Of a stretch of 64,000 nucleotides of DNA, positions 44,877-56,412 are shown piece by piece. The notes beneath the pieces are model-generated. The model searched no databases. It was not told where the DNA came from and saw nothing but the letters and a program-made list of their open reading frames with translations. Source of the DNA: Leptasterias polaris (lineage: Eukaryota; Echinodermata; Asteroidea; Forcipulatida; Asteriidae); contig JAZGTN010000119.1 in NCBI GenBank assembly GCA_037783415.1, positions 4,720,001 to 4,784,000 on the forward strand, in the 5' to 3' direction. The stretch's first letter is position 1; each line of letters starts with the position of its first letter. The translations under genes were made by a program, and so were the position numbers.

Positions 44877-44885
44877 GTCAAGCTA

Positions 44886-46430
44886 GCACCGGATTCAGTG
44901 TCAAGCTAGCACCAGATTCAGCCTCACATTCACGCGCACACAAATTACTACGGTGTCTCAACAAGGCCATTCACAATATTTGTTTAATACCAAAAGGCCA
45001 TTCCGAGTCAGAAAATAGTAATGTTTTTCTACGAGATTATTTCACCCAGAAATGGATGAGATTAAAAAAATTATCTCACTAGCGTAATCAGACAGACTGA
45101 ACAATGTGTAACGTAAATGCTCAATATATAACGAAAATAATAGAGCATTTCATCTTTGACGGAGACACATATTATAAAGCTCGCTGAGGGTATTATTCAA
45201 TAGTAACATGGCGCGTAACTTCAAGAATCCATAATTCAAGAATCCATATCTGGAAAAGGACCCGGCAGAAATTGTTTAAAATTCAATATAATTGAGCTTA
45301 TATTGTTTTCTACAAACCTGCAAAATTACAGGGTGGCTCACAGGGTATTTCTTATTTTACTGACCACTACCGGTACGGTATGTTACCCACTTGCTAAGAA
45401 ATAAACATTTTGCGTTTTTAACAATACAGGACGTTGCAGAAATTGTTTAAAATTCAATATAATTGAGCTTATATTGTTTTCTACAAACCTGCAAAATTAC
45501 AGGGTGGCTCACAGGGTATTTCTTATTTTACTGACCACTACCGGTACGGTATGTTACCCACTCGCTAAGAAATAAACGTTTTGCTTTGTTAACATGGCGC
45601 GTAACTTCAAGAATCCATATCTCAAAAGAGACGCGGCAGATTTTTTTCAAATTTTTATATTTTTGAACTCATAATATACTCTACAGGCCTACAAAATTAC
45701 AGGGTGGCTCACAGGGTATTTCTTTTTTTACTGACCACTACCGGTACAATATGTTACCCACTCGCTAAGAAATAAACTTTTTGCTTTGTTAACATGGCGC
45801 GTAACTTCAAGAATCAATATCCCAAAAAGGACGCGGCAGAAATTGTTTAAAATTCAACATAATTGAGCATATTGTTCTCTACAAACCTGCAAATTTACAG
45901 TGTGGCTCACTGGGGATTTCTTATTTTACTGACTACTACCGGTAGGTATGTAGGTATGTTACCCACTCGCTACACCCTAAAAACGGATTGGTTGAAAAAA
46001 TTACCAATGCATGTAATTGGTTGACCCCGGATTGGTTGTTTTTAACCAATATATTGGTTAACCAGTGACCAATACGTTGGTTGCTCACCGGGGATTTCTT
46101 TTTTTAATTAACCACTTTTAGCCTACAATACCAACTTGCTAAGAAATAAACGTTTTGCATTGTAGCATGGTGCGTAACTTCAAGAATCCATGAAATCTCA
46201 CAAATGACGTGGTAGACATTTAAAAAAATGTAATATGTTGGAACTCATATTTTTTAATACAAACCTGCAAAATAACAGGGTGGCTCACCGTGTATTTCTT
46301 ATTTAATTGACCACTACGTTACCCCCACTCACTTAGAAATATCCAATATATGGCGTGTAACTTTAAGGATCCATATTTAAAAAACGACTCCGAGGAACTA
46401 TTTTAAAGGTTAAGGTTAATATGTTCGGAC
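44886..46430. repeat. Left arm of the second element
   Basis: Tip 44886-45200 is nearly identical to the reverse complement of 50530-50850. Then come ~175-215-bp tandem units with AACATGGCGCGTAACTTCAA, ACAGGGTGGCTCACAGGG and CACTACCGGTACGG. The inner units are increasingly diverged and broken by two MITE insertions. Confidence 0.9.
45973..46085. mobile_element. TTGGTTAACCAA-rich insertion
   Basis: It interrupts a tandem unit after ACCCACTCGCT. Motifs such as TTTTTAACCAATATATTGG and GGTTAACCAGTGACC resemble the repeat at 15222-15780. Confidence 0.5.
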
Positions 46431-46433
46431 CAT

Positions 46434-46592
46434 GACCCAATTTCATAAAGCTTGTAGCACAAAAAAACCTGCTTAGCATAGGAAAATCTTGCTTAGCAAA
46501 AATAGTTTACCAGCCAACATTCCATGAAGTTAACATTGTTGCGACTGGTGCCCCACTAATTTTTGGCTTAGCAGCTTTATGAAATTGGGCCC
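46434..46592. mobile_element. Complete MITE of the CCCAATTTCATA family (159 bp)
   Basis: Left end GACCCAATTTCATAAAGCTT, right end AGCTTTATGAAATTGGGCCC. The interior carries TGCTTAGCA-type motifs. This is a compact relative of the MITE at 3902-4798, which shows that the 17-bp satellite there is an addition. Inserted in the left arm of the second element. Confidence 0.8.
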
Positions 46593-48391
46593 ATATCTCA
46601 AAAACGACGCTAAAGACCATATTTAAAAGTTAAAGTTGCACGGCCGATCTTTAACATCCACAATAACGCATATTTATTCTTTTTTATTTTTGATAGTCAG
46701 GAAGCATAATAAATCAACAAACTGTCCTTTTAATTACACAAAAGGGTCGGTTACGTGATAATTGTCGGAATTCCGACAATAACTCCTCCTGGGCGTTTTA
46801 ATTCACTGCAACTTAAAAATTATTGTTCGCGGATTTGTTTGTGTGATGGTTCAAATAACAACTTATAACTTTCCCGACCCCATCAGAATATCCATTTGGT
46901 TTTTGAATCAAACGTTTCGGGTTAAAACGGCCAAAGATCGAGCCATACATCTTTAATCTTTAAGTTGATTGATATTTTTCCTTTCAATATAAATGGTTTG
47001 TCTCTCAGTTTAGTCTCATAATAATAGACGGTATTACTCTAACTAAGATCAAATATCCTAAGTTTACTAAGTCATTAAGCCAAATTTAAATATTTTTTTA
47101 AAAATATCTTTTTGCTTTGTTTTACATACATCCTAAGATAAAGGGGTCACAGCTGAGAGTAGCTGTTAAAACTTAAAATCAAGACTTCTATGTAACACCA
47201 TCGCTACTAATTCGTCTTAAAGGCCCTGTACACTATTGGTAAGATCGAAAAACACAAATGTTCACAGATTCACACATAACTTACATGATTTAAAGTAAGT
47301 ATAATGGTAGAAAGGGTTCCTTAAAATATTTCTGCCTAAAATGCTATTGTTTCTGAGAAATGAGTAAAACAATAGTTTTTATCGCGCGCGATAATAAACT
47401 CGATGTTTGAAAAACAGAAAACACATAAGGTCTCTTTTCACTATTTTCTCGTGACCTCGATGACCAATTGAGCTCAAATTTTCACAGGTTTGTTATTTCA
47501 TGTATGTGGTTGATTACACAAAACATGAACACTGTCTGTGATTATTTTGTCAGCTCTGCCAATCCTGTATAATACCTTTAAAAGGCTTAGTACACATTAA
47601 GTCAAATGGTTGTTACTTGTACTTGACTTCAATGGTCTCTGTATATAGCTTACAAAACAAACAAAATATTTTATTTTTCAAATCGGTTTATAATTAAACC
47701 ACTTTTTACACTTGGGGTTGACTCGTGGTATTTTGCTCCCATTTTCTTTAGTTGTTACGGCTAAATGTGAAATGACAGGTCAAAGGTTTTCACTGCACAG
47801 GGTTGAGGTAAAACAAAAAATCAAAGTTACGTTGCAAAAATGTGCTCTATCATGATTTAGGCCTACAGGTAAATTAAAATACCTCATTAATGTTAAAGTA
47901 AAAAATAAAATAAACCCAAGGTTCACAAAAAACTAATGAGTGGTGTCCAAACCCTTTAACGTTACCCCACACTAACAATTTGATCCAAGATATCTAACCT
48001 GGTTCCTGATTTCAACTGACAACAGATAAAAGAAGAATACAAAAAAAGAAAAAAACCAGAAGTGTCTGTTCTCCAACTGTATTTCGTTGTTATAGTGCAT
48101 TTGTCCCCTAATGGAAAATCATGTGAAGTCAGCAAAGGCAGATCAAAGGAGCCCCACTGCACATCAACAATAAACAAACAACAAAATGCCGTAAAATTCT
48201 TATATAGTCAGGTTCACAAAACAAAATACCAGTTGACCGTCCGGGTTTTTCCAAAAAGAGGAGGATGAAGGCCTTTTTATTTCTTTTTTATTTCTTTCGA
48301 ATTTTATTTCAAACTGGCCATCAATTTTTCAGTTTAAAGTCACCACTTACTTTATGTAGTTACATGTACAAGTTCTAAAAGATTGGTAAGT
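46593..48391. other. Interior of the second element, no intact gene
   Basis: Non-coding apart from the dispersed repeat at 47219-47585. Short minus-strand frames near 47962-48177 could be decayed transposase but show no motif. Confidence 0.4.
47219..47585 (+). repeat. Echinoderm-type dispersed repeat, second copy
   Basis: Starts AAGGCCCTGTACACTATTGG and includes GACCAATTGAGCTCAAATTT, then TCACAGGTTTGTTATTTCAT, phrases I recall from a common sea-star repeat. Same family as 15930-16137, opposite orientation. Confidence 0.6.
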
Positions 48392-48987
48392 TTATGAAAA
48401 ATACACAGAAAATTTGTCGCGGGAATCTGCCCTAAACTGGTCGCTGACCTGTTTCATTAGCTGGGTGACAAATTGAACCGATGTAAGACACCGTGCAAAA
48501 TTGTTTTCATGACTGTTGCCTTTACACAACATCCAGGAATTGAGCACTGAGCATATGCTCTGAAAATTATACACTTGGACTTTCTTGAGTTTTTCTTGCG
48601 TACAAAATGTTTGTCAAACATCAACGAGCAATATGGATTGCTTTTTTTGATTCCATCATAAATAACATTTACCCATTGCATCGGCAGTTTCAAAGCTCGC
48701 CATTCGTGTGCAGGAATCGAAAAACTGGACTCCGTTGGAATCTTTGCAGTAAACATATCTGTCATTGTTGCGTTCGCTGCCATATTTAATGTTTCTGCTT
48801 GGATCAAGTTGTCAAAATCGCAATGAGTATTCGGGCAAAATGACACATCTGCTTCTTTATCCACATCAGGGGTAGTACCCACTTTATCTTGGGAGGTATT
48901 ACAGTTGCCACGTGTGAGGGAGTATGACACATACCCAGTGAGCCACCCTGTAAATTTGCAGGTTTGTAGAGAACAATATAAGCTCAA
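48392..48987 (-). pseudogene. Decayed transposase N-terminal fragment
   Basis: A minus-strand frame of 176 codons (48987-48457) contains HEWRALKLPMQWVNVIYDGI then KKSNPYCSLMFDKHFVRKKN and FRAYAQCSIPGCCVKATVMK. The paired cysteines (AQCSIPGCC) suggest a small zinc-binding domain like those preceding the catalytic core in some MULE proteins. After a one-base shift the sequence continues GSICHPANETGQRPV, and no DDE core is found. The upstream part runs into the right-arm tandem repeat. Assignment to MULE rests mostly on its position inside the element. Confidence 0.45.
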
Positions 48988-50856
48988 TTATGTTGAATTT
49001 TAAACAATTTCTGCCGCGTCCTTTTTGAGATATTGATTCTTGAAGTTACGCGCCATGTTAAAAACGCAAAACGTTTATTTCTTAGCAAGTGGGTAACATA
49101 CCGTACCGGTAGTGGTCAGTAAAATAAGAAATACCCTGTGAGCCACCCTGTAATTTTGCAGGTTTGTCGAGAACAATATAAGCTCAATTATATTGAATTT
49201 TAACAAAATTCTGCCGCGTCCTTTTTGAGATATGGATTCTTGAAGTATGGATTCTGGAAGTTACGCGCCGTGTTTAACAATGCAAACAGTTTATTTCTTA
49301 GCGAGTTGGAAACATACCGTACCGTTAGTGGTCAGTAAAATAAGAAATACCCAGTGAGCCACTCTGTAAATTTGCAGGTTTGTCGAGAACAATATAAGCT
49401 CAATTATATTGAATTGAAAAAAAATTCTGCCGCGTCCTTTTTGAGATATGGATTCTTGAAGTATGGATTCTGGAAGTTACGCGCCGTGTTTAACAATGCA
49501 AACAGTTTATTTCTTAGCGAGTTTGAAACATACCGTACCGGTAGTGGTCAGTAAAATAAGAAATACCCAGTGAGCCACCCTGTAATATTGCAGGTTTGTC
49601 GAGAACAATATAAGCTCAATTATATTGAATTTAAAAACAATTCTGCCGCGTCCTTTTTGAGATATGGATTCTTGAAGTATGGATTCTGGAAGTTACGCGC
49701 CGTGTTTAACAATGCAAACAGTTTATTTCTTAGCGAGTTTGAAACATACCGTACCGGTAGTGGTCAGTAAAATAAGAAATACCCAGTGAGCCACCCTGTA
49801 ATTTTGCAGGTTTGTCGAGAACAATATAAGCTCAATTATATTGAATTTAAAAACAATTCTGCCGCGTCCTTTTTGAGATATGGATTCTTGAAGTATGGAT
49901 TCTGGAAGTTACGCGCCGTGTTTAACAATGCAAACAGTTTATTTCTTAGCGAGTTTGAAACATACCGTACCGGTAGTGGTCAGTAAAATAAGAAATACCC
50001 AGTGAGCCACACTGTAAATTTGCAGGTTCGTAGAGAACAATATATGCTCAATTATGTTGAATTTTAAACAATTTCTGCCGCGTCCTTTTTGAGATATGGA
50101 TTCTTGAAATTACGCTCCATGTTTAACAATGCAAACAGTTTATATACCGTACCGGTAGTGGTCAGTAAAATAAGAAATACCCTGTGAGCCACCCTGTAAT
50201 TTTGCAGGTTTGTAGAAAACAATATAAGCTCAATTATATTGAATTTTAAACAATTTCTGCCGGGTCCTTTTCCAGATATGGATTCTTGAATTATGGATTC
50301 TTGAAGTTACGCGCCATGTTAACAATGCAAAAAGTTTATTTCTTAGCGAGTGGGTAACATACCGTACCGGTATAGTGGTCAGTAAAATAAGAAATGCACG
50401 GTGAGCCACCCTGTAATTGTGTAGGCCTGTAGAGTATATTATGAGTTCAAAAATATTAAAATTTGAAAAAATTCTGCCGCGTCTCTTTTGAGATATGGAT
50501 TCTTGAAGTTACGCGCCATGTTACTATTGAATAATACCCTCAGCGAGCTTTATAATATGAGTCTCCGTCAAAGATGAAATGCTCTATTATTTTCGTTATA
50601 TATTGAGCATTTACGTTACACATTGTTCAGTCTGTCTGATTACGCTAGTGAGATAATTTTTTTAATCTCATCCATTTCTGGGTGAAATAATCTCGTAGAA
50701 AAACATTACTATTTTCCGACTCGGAATGGCCTTTTGGTATTAAACAAATATTGTGAATGGCCTTGTTGAGACACCGTAGTAATTTGTGTGCGCGTGAATG
50801 TGAGGCTGAATCTGGTGCTAGCTTGACACTGAATCCGGTGCTAGCTTGACGCTGCC
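48930..50856. repeat. Right arm of the second element: ~216-bp tandem units plus tip
   Basis: About eight units with CTTGAAGTTACGCGCC anchors near 49047, 49258, 49472, 49688, 49904, 50100, 50305 and 50505. The three central units are exactly 216 bp apart and nearly identical. The tip 50530-50856 mirrors the left tip. Because 216 is a multiple of three, identical 66-codon frames recur, but they are separated by stops. Confidence 0.92.
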
Positions 50857-50865
50857 CATTTCTTA

Positions 50866-52017
50866 TTGCTAGATTTATGCTTGAATTGTCAGTTTATAGT
50901 ACTTCTTTTAACTCTACTAGGCCTATTTGATTTTATTAACAATTTGATTTGTGACAATGCTGTTAGTTTCATTTCTATTTCCTTGGTTTAGATCTTGAAA
51001 ATGTTGTGATCAAACCTTTTCCATATAATTATCTTATTGTTTTATACTTGAGTACAACTCCTGTTTAACTCACTCTGAGTATGCTGAGTGTTGTTCGTGG
51101 TTAGGAAGTGAGCATATCGATGATGATACCAGTACAGTTTATATCGATATGGCATCTCTTAGTGTACTGCTTCCATGCGGGTTTGGTTCAGCAATCGATA
51201 TTATGATCACCACTACATTGCCTTTACCTTTCCTAGAATCATTGTTTATTGCTAATTTGTGACCAGCTCCATCGAATTGAGGAATGTCTATGAAATTCTG
51301 AAAATTTAGTTATGCACCATGTTTACAAGTTGCCCACTGGCCTTCCAGCAATTATTGTCGTAGCAGTCCAAAATTATAGGGCAATGAAGAAAGTCAACGA
51401 GACACAGCCACTTTCAATTTTTTTATAGCGTGTTTATTTAGTGTTTTTGACAAAAGCTATATGTAGCTATGTGCTCAAGAAAACGTACTTTTTGTGGATT
51501 TATTCATCTTGTCAATTATAGACCTTGACAAGAAATACCAAGTTTTGTTTAACCAAATACCACCAAAGTCACGGAATCTGTTTTGTAGTGTTTTTTAATG
51601 ATTTTCGATTGTCAACAACTTTTGTAAGGCAAATTACAAATAAACGTGATTTCCGAGACATTTCTCATAGTCGAAAGAGTGGTTCACATTTAGTATGAGT
51701 GTACATCAAGAAGTACCATTTCTCTGTTGTGTACCATGACAGGTGCTGGACATAACTTATATTTTTTCTTTATCCAAGTTCTGGAGTAGGTAGTAGGTGT
51801 ATAAAGTGAGACTTGTATTCCATTTTACTTTATTGGTTAGGGTTTATATAAGTGATTACATGTTATTTTCTTGTTTGAATTTCTTTGCTTATTTGGTATT
51901 TTCCATGGAAATTGTTTTATTGTATCTTTTCAGGTATTCATACCTCCATGTTTTGTTTGATAACAAAATTCATTCAGAACACATAGTCCTAATAAAGAAC
52001 TATGCTGGTAATTACTC
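50866..52017. other. No recognisable gene
   Basis: AT-rich non-coding flank of the second element. Confidence 0.45.
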
Positions 52018-52145
52018 TTAAAATTAATGGCAATATAACTTATTGGTTAGAAGCCTAGAGCAGCTTTCTTTGGTATAAAGCATTTCAAGAAACATTTCAC
52101 TTAGAGTAATGTGGTTAATGTAAAAAGGTAGCAGATTTTATGCCC
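52018..52145 (+). repeat. Dispersed repeat shared with 2698-2826
   Basis: Starts AAAATTAATGGCAATATAAC and contains GAGCAGCTTTCTTTGGTATA. It ends with ATTTTATGCCCCA just before the tandem array. Confidence 0.7.
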
Positions 52146-52544
52146 CAAAATATGAATTTGAAAAAGGTTTCTGTAAGAAACGCTTCTCACATTGTGTACT
52201 CTTATTAGGGATTATTCTTCCTGCTTGGACAAATCTGCTCTGGATCTTCGGCTTTATCTCAAAAACAAGACCAAATTTTTAATTAAATATTCACAGGTTA
52301 GTTTCTCGGAGCGACCTGTAACTGTATCCAGATGAATGGGTCTCTTCTTCAAAGGGGTAGGTTTTGTTCATTTTATCATTTTAAAAGTTCCATCCCTCTT
52401 TAGTATTTTTTGAGCTATGAGGAGTGTTATTCCATTTTGGAAATTTTTTTCTTCAAAACTATTACTGTGGTGATCATCAGATAATCAAATTATATTTGTC
52501 TGTGAATGATTTGTAATGATGACATAATTATGGAAATGTTTTTA

Positions 52545-52870
52545 GGTGATTGTGATAACACTCTGGCACAAGAACGTGCAGATTGTAACCTTGCAAAAAG
52601 GGAGCCAAATATTCAAGTTACAGTGAAATATACTTGATGTGAATATCATAATTGTTGGCCTGATTGACATGTATTTCAGGAGTCTGTGTTTGTGCTCCGA
52701 TGAGTAAGGGCCAAAATGACAAACAGAAGAAGTGTGCCAGTTGCCATCTGGTGGATGAAACGACGTGTAGCAGTCTGATAGATGAAACGACGTGTCGCAG
52801 TCTGATAGATGAAACGGCAGTTGTAGCTGGTAATGTGAAAATCAAGTCATCAAATCATGTCGATGAATAA
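52545..52870 (+). other. Exon-like blocks C and D in unit 1
   Basis: Unit 1 copies of the two alternative terminal exons described for unit 2 (C from about 52546 after TTTTTAG; D from about 52680 after TATTTCAG to the TAA at 52868-52870). The partial exon B before them (52302-52356) lacks its acceptor because the array's left border cuts it, so this copy is probably not transcribed correctly. Confidence 0.35.
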
Positions 52871-53104
52871 AGCATGTAGTCCTCAAACCGCTTAAACCAA
52901 TCCTGCCTGTTACTTCAAGTTATCTTGAGCTTTACACTTAAGATTTTAAATATGAATTTGAAAAAGGTTTCTGTAAGAAACGCTTCTCACATTGTGTACT
53001 CTTATTAGGGATTATTCTTCCTGCTTGGACAAATCTGCTCTGGATCTTCGGCTTTATCTCAAAAACAAGACCAAATTTTAAATTAAATATTCACAGGTTA
53101 GTTT

Positions 53105-53600
53105 GATTGTTTATATCTACATTCAGGGTTTAAACAAGCACCTCGGGCTAGCTCATCCAGGGGTGCTTAATACTGCAAAACTTATTCTATTGCTCCCATA
53201 CCACTGGAGCTTCCTTCAATTACTCTGATTTTCCTGCCAAACATCATTCACAACTTTGAAAATGTCACCTTTTTCATACATGGCAGTGACTGGGTGTCCT
53301 TCTCATCTGTACAAATAACATGCTCTCTCAGGACAGACCCTGCAGCCACTTGACTATGTGTTGAAAAGCCTCTTCTGGTCAGCTTGGAACATTAATGTAA
53401 CCAAGGTAAGGTTGTTTCTATAACTTAAACAATCTTTTCTGAAGTACTACTACTTTAATACTAAACTTGCACCACCCTGCATGATATTAACAAGCTCACT
53501 TCCATCTTAACCATCACTTAACATCTACATGAACTAAGCTCACTTCCCATCATGCTTGCATTTTTCATCTTCATGTAACATTTTAATATTTCATCAATAA
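53105..53600 (+). other. Non-RT part of unit 1 with a splice-donor-like site
   Basis: A stretch ending AACATTAATGTAACCAAG|GTAAGG at about 53405 looks like an exon end, and the frame before it reads TLQPLDYVLKSLFWSAWNIN. It recurs in units 2 and 3 (57844, 62309). I recognise no family. Confidence 0.25.
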
Positions 53601-53657
53601 CTTGGCATCATCACTGTTCCTCAGTGGGTCATGTGATAACCACCTCACACCATTTTC

Positions 53658-55397
53658 ATGCACCTCAATTCAATTCCAGTCCTGTTTAATGGCCCCGAAG
53701 TACTTACTTCTCCGTCGGATAAAGCCAATCTCTTTGCTGAAAGATTTGCTGCCAACTCCACTCTTGATGACTCGGGCCACAATCTGCCAGATTTTCCTCT
53801 CCGGACTGATAGCATCATCTCCTCTGTCTTTATCACACCTAAGATGGTAGCTAAGGTTATCAAACATCTTGACACGTCTAAAGCCACTGGACCTGACAGT
53901 ATCCCTGTTCTTGTCCTGAAAATGTGTTCACCGGAATTGTCCTCAGTCCTGTCTAAACTGTATAACCTTTGCCTCTCAAATTCAACATTTCCTTCTGATT
54001 GGAAAGCAGCCTCCGTTGTCCCAGTTTTCAAAGGCTCTGGTGAAAAGTCTGACCCCTCTAACTATCGACCTATTAGCCTCCTTCCAATCATCAGCAAGGT
54101 GTTTGAATGTCTCATCAACCAGCATCTCATGGATTACCTTGAAACTAACACACTACTAGCCGACGTCCAATATGGATTCCGGCACTCTCGATCTACTGGC
54201 GACTTTTTGTCTTTGGTCACTGAGCACCTGAACAGGATATTAGATCTCCGTGGTGAGGCAAGGCTTGTTGCTCTTGATATTTCTAAGGCCTTTGATCGAG
54301 TCTGGCACAAGGGTCTCATCCATAAGCTCAAGTCCTATGGCATCTGTGGTCAACTTCTCAATCTAATCTCAGATTTTCTTAGCGATCGAAAATTCACTGT
54401 TGTTCACGAGGGTCAGTCCTCGTCCGTCCACAGCGTCAACGCAGGTGTCCCGCAAGGCTCTGTATTGGGACCAACCTTGTTCCTGCTTTATATTAATGAT
54501 CTGCCTGATTCTATTTCATCTCAGATTGCCATCTACGCTGATGACACAACCCTGTATACAACGTACCCTGGTCCCCGGTTTTCCACTCGTCAAGCCCAAG
54601 CTAGTAATGATCTCAACCATGATCTTACAAATGTCAATAATTGGGGGATCAAATGGCTTGTCACCTTCAACGAAAGGAAAACTCACCTGTTATCTGTGCC
54701 AAGATCTACATCTAAATCATCTGTTCGTTCTAACTTGTTTATGAATTCTACATCTCTTCAGGAAGTTAGTGACATCAGGTTACTTGGTCTCGACATCACC
54801 AATAAACTCTCCTGGGTCAAGTACATTGGTGATGTTGCCAAAAGGGCCTCTCAACCTGTAGGTTGTCTATACCGTGCGCGGAAATGCCTTCCCCCCTCTG
54901 CCATTCTTTACTTATACAAGACGACTATCCGCCCTGTTATGGAGTACTGTTGTCACATCTGGTCCGGTGCTCCAGCCTGTCACCTTTCTCTGCTGGACAG
55001 AATACAGCGTCGAGTTGTTAACCTGGTGGGCAAAGAATTGTCATCTTCCTTGGAACCCCTCTCGCATCGTCGCAATGTATCTTCATTGAGCCTGTTTTAT
55101 AGATACTATCACGGCGTGTGTTCCAATGGTCTTTCGTTGGTCGTCCCTGTTGACCGTCCCGCACAACGAACCACTCGCACCTCTGTCAAATCCCATCCTC
55201 ATACAGTCGTGACTCCCAAAAGCAGGACCAAGATGTACGCTACGAGTTTCTTTCCACGTACTGCTTCACTCTGGAACTCCTTGCCTGCATCCTGTTTCCC
55301 TGCTATCTATAATTTGTCTCAGTTTAAGCACAATGTGAATAGGTTTCTGTTCTCATCAATCTCTGCGCTTTCTTTTCCTTTTCTCTTCTTTTTTTAG
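53658..55397 (+). CDS. LINE reverse transcriptase ORF, 5'-truncated (copy 1)
   Basis: A 579-codon frame encodes a Jockey/CR1-type non-LTR retrotransposon reverse transcriptase, which copies its RNA into DNA at a nicked target. Visible motifs: LDTSKATGPDSIPVLVLKMC (71-90), NYRPISLLPIISKVFE (135-150), QYGFRHSRST (171-180), ALDISKAFDRVWH with the motif-A aspartate (207), AGVPQGSVLGPTLFLLYIND (262-281), catalytic YADD (293-296) and TASLWNSLPASCF near the C-terminus. The endonuclease domain that should precede it is absent and the sequence upstream is unrelated, so the element was truncated on insertion. An in-frame stop lies about seven codons before the first ATG. The 3' end is marked by a 20-A run at about 55444. 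The ORF is open but can hardly be autonomous. Confidence 0.9.
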   Translation: MHLNSIPVLFNGPEVLTSPSDKANLFAERFAANSTLDDSGHNLPDFPLRTDSIISSVFITPKMVAKVIKHLDTSKATGPDSIPVLVLKMCSPELSSVLSKLYNLCLSNSTFPSDWKAASVVPVFKGSGEKSDPSNYRPISLLPIISKVFECLINQHLMDYLETNTLLADVQYGFRHSRSTGDFLSLVTEHLNRILDLRGEARLVALDISKAFDRVWHKGLIHKLKSYGICGQLLNLISDFLSDRKFTVVHEGQSSSVHSVNAGVPQGSVLGPTLFLLYINDLPDSISSQIAIYADDTTLYTTYPGPRFSTRQAQASNDLNHDLTNVNNWGIKWLVTFNERKTHLLSVPRSTSKSSVRSNLFMNSTSLQEVSDIRLLGLDITNKLSWVKYIGDVAKRASQPVGCLYRARKCLPPSAILYLYKTTIRPVMEYCCHIWSGAPACHLSLLDRIQRRVVNLVGKELSSSLEPLSHRRNVSSLSLFYRYYHGVCSNGLSLVVPVDRPAQRTTRTSVKSHPHTVVTPKSRTKMYATSFFPRTASLWNSLPASCFPAIYNLSQFKHNVNRFLFSSISALSFPFLFFF

Positions 55398-56412
55398 CCC
55401 TCACCTTGAGTGGCCTTTGGGCCTTGTGTTGGGCGACTTCCATAAAAAAAAAAAAAAAAAAAACTTCAAATAATCTCTAACTAAATGTAATTCAGTTTCG
55501 AATTGCACAATTTCTGATTGTTTTTGTTTGTCTTTTTTTTTACTGCAATGATGAAATGCCGAACCATCTGCCTTGGAAATACGGAGTCCAGTGAAAACTA
55601 CACATTGACCTTTCCTGGACCATGAATACATCAGTGAAGGTGTGTATGCAATGAGGAGAATGACATCTACTCATTTCAAGTTCAGGAATAGAACCTGAAT
55701 ATTCATGCATGACTGTCATTTGTTACGATTATTCCTGAAATTAATATTTGTTGTTGATCTTTGCTAGAGAGGAACTCCAAGGTCAATTTCTAATTTGTGA
55801 TGTACTCAATTTTTGACAGATAGTCCTTATGAAATTTGGGGGAAAATTCCGAAAGGCTTTGTCCCTCATTTGTCCATCTCTCCAAATTTCAATTTGAAGT
55901 GATGTCAAGAATCTGTTGCCTTGTAAAATCTAATTCATGTTTTACTCATGGAGCATCATTTCCTGACTGAAAGATGTTGCACCATTTCTCCAGGATTTGT
56001 TATTCTCATACAACCACAGTCTGGCACATAAACGTGCAGATTATAACCTTGCAAAATGGTATCTATATTTGTACAGTGAAATATATTTAATGTGAATAAT
56101 ATAATTGTTGGCTTGATTGACATGTATTTCAGCTCAGAATTGATGAGAAAAAAGTTATGCCCCAACCTGAAGGTTTTGAAAAACTAGAAAAGCAATACTT
56201 TGACTTCATGTGTGGGAGTTTACTTTGTTATACCTCCATTCTGCAGCAAACCATCCATACAAAACAGAGCTCCCTTGTATGACGTGATATGAGTGATAAT
56301 GTTGTGGGGCTCTTCTTGAATCTTTTTGAAAATGATATGTTTTGTTTACACAAATGTCCTGTGTTATTTATTTTAGCCTCCCTTATTATAGTAATGTAAA
56401 ATTTCTTTCCAG

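Larger units (their letters stand above)
43138..50856. mobile_element. 7.7-kb MULE-like element with perfect 9-bp target duplication
   Basis: The ends are inverted: GGCAGCGTCAAGCTAG at 43138 and CTAGCTTGACGCTGCC ending at 50856. They are flanked by identical 9-bp sequences CATTTCTTA (43129-43137 and 50857-50865). Nine bp is the typical target duplication of MULE elements. Ignoring a nested insertion, the arms run about 1.5-1.9 kb and comprise a ~330-bp unique tip plus ~200-bp tandem repeats. The interior holds a decayed transposase fragment. Without the nested insertion the element is about 6.0 kb. Confidence 0.9.

Noticed and set aside
49354..49986. Three identical 66-codon frames in the right arm of the second element
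   Set aside because: They lie in 216-bp tandem units and are separated by stops; a repeat by-product.
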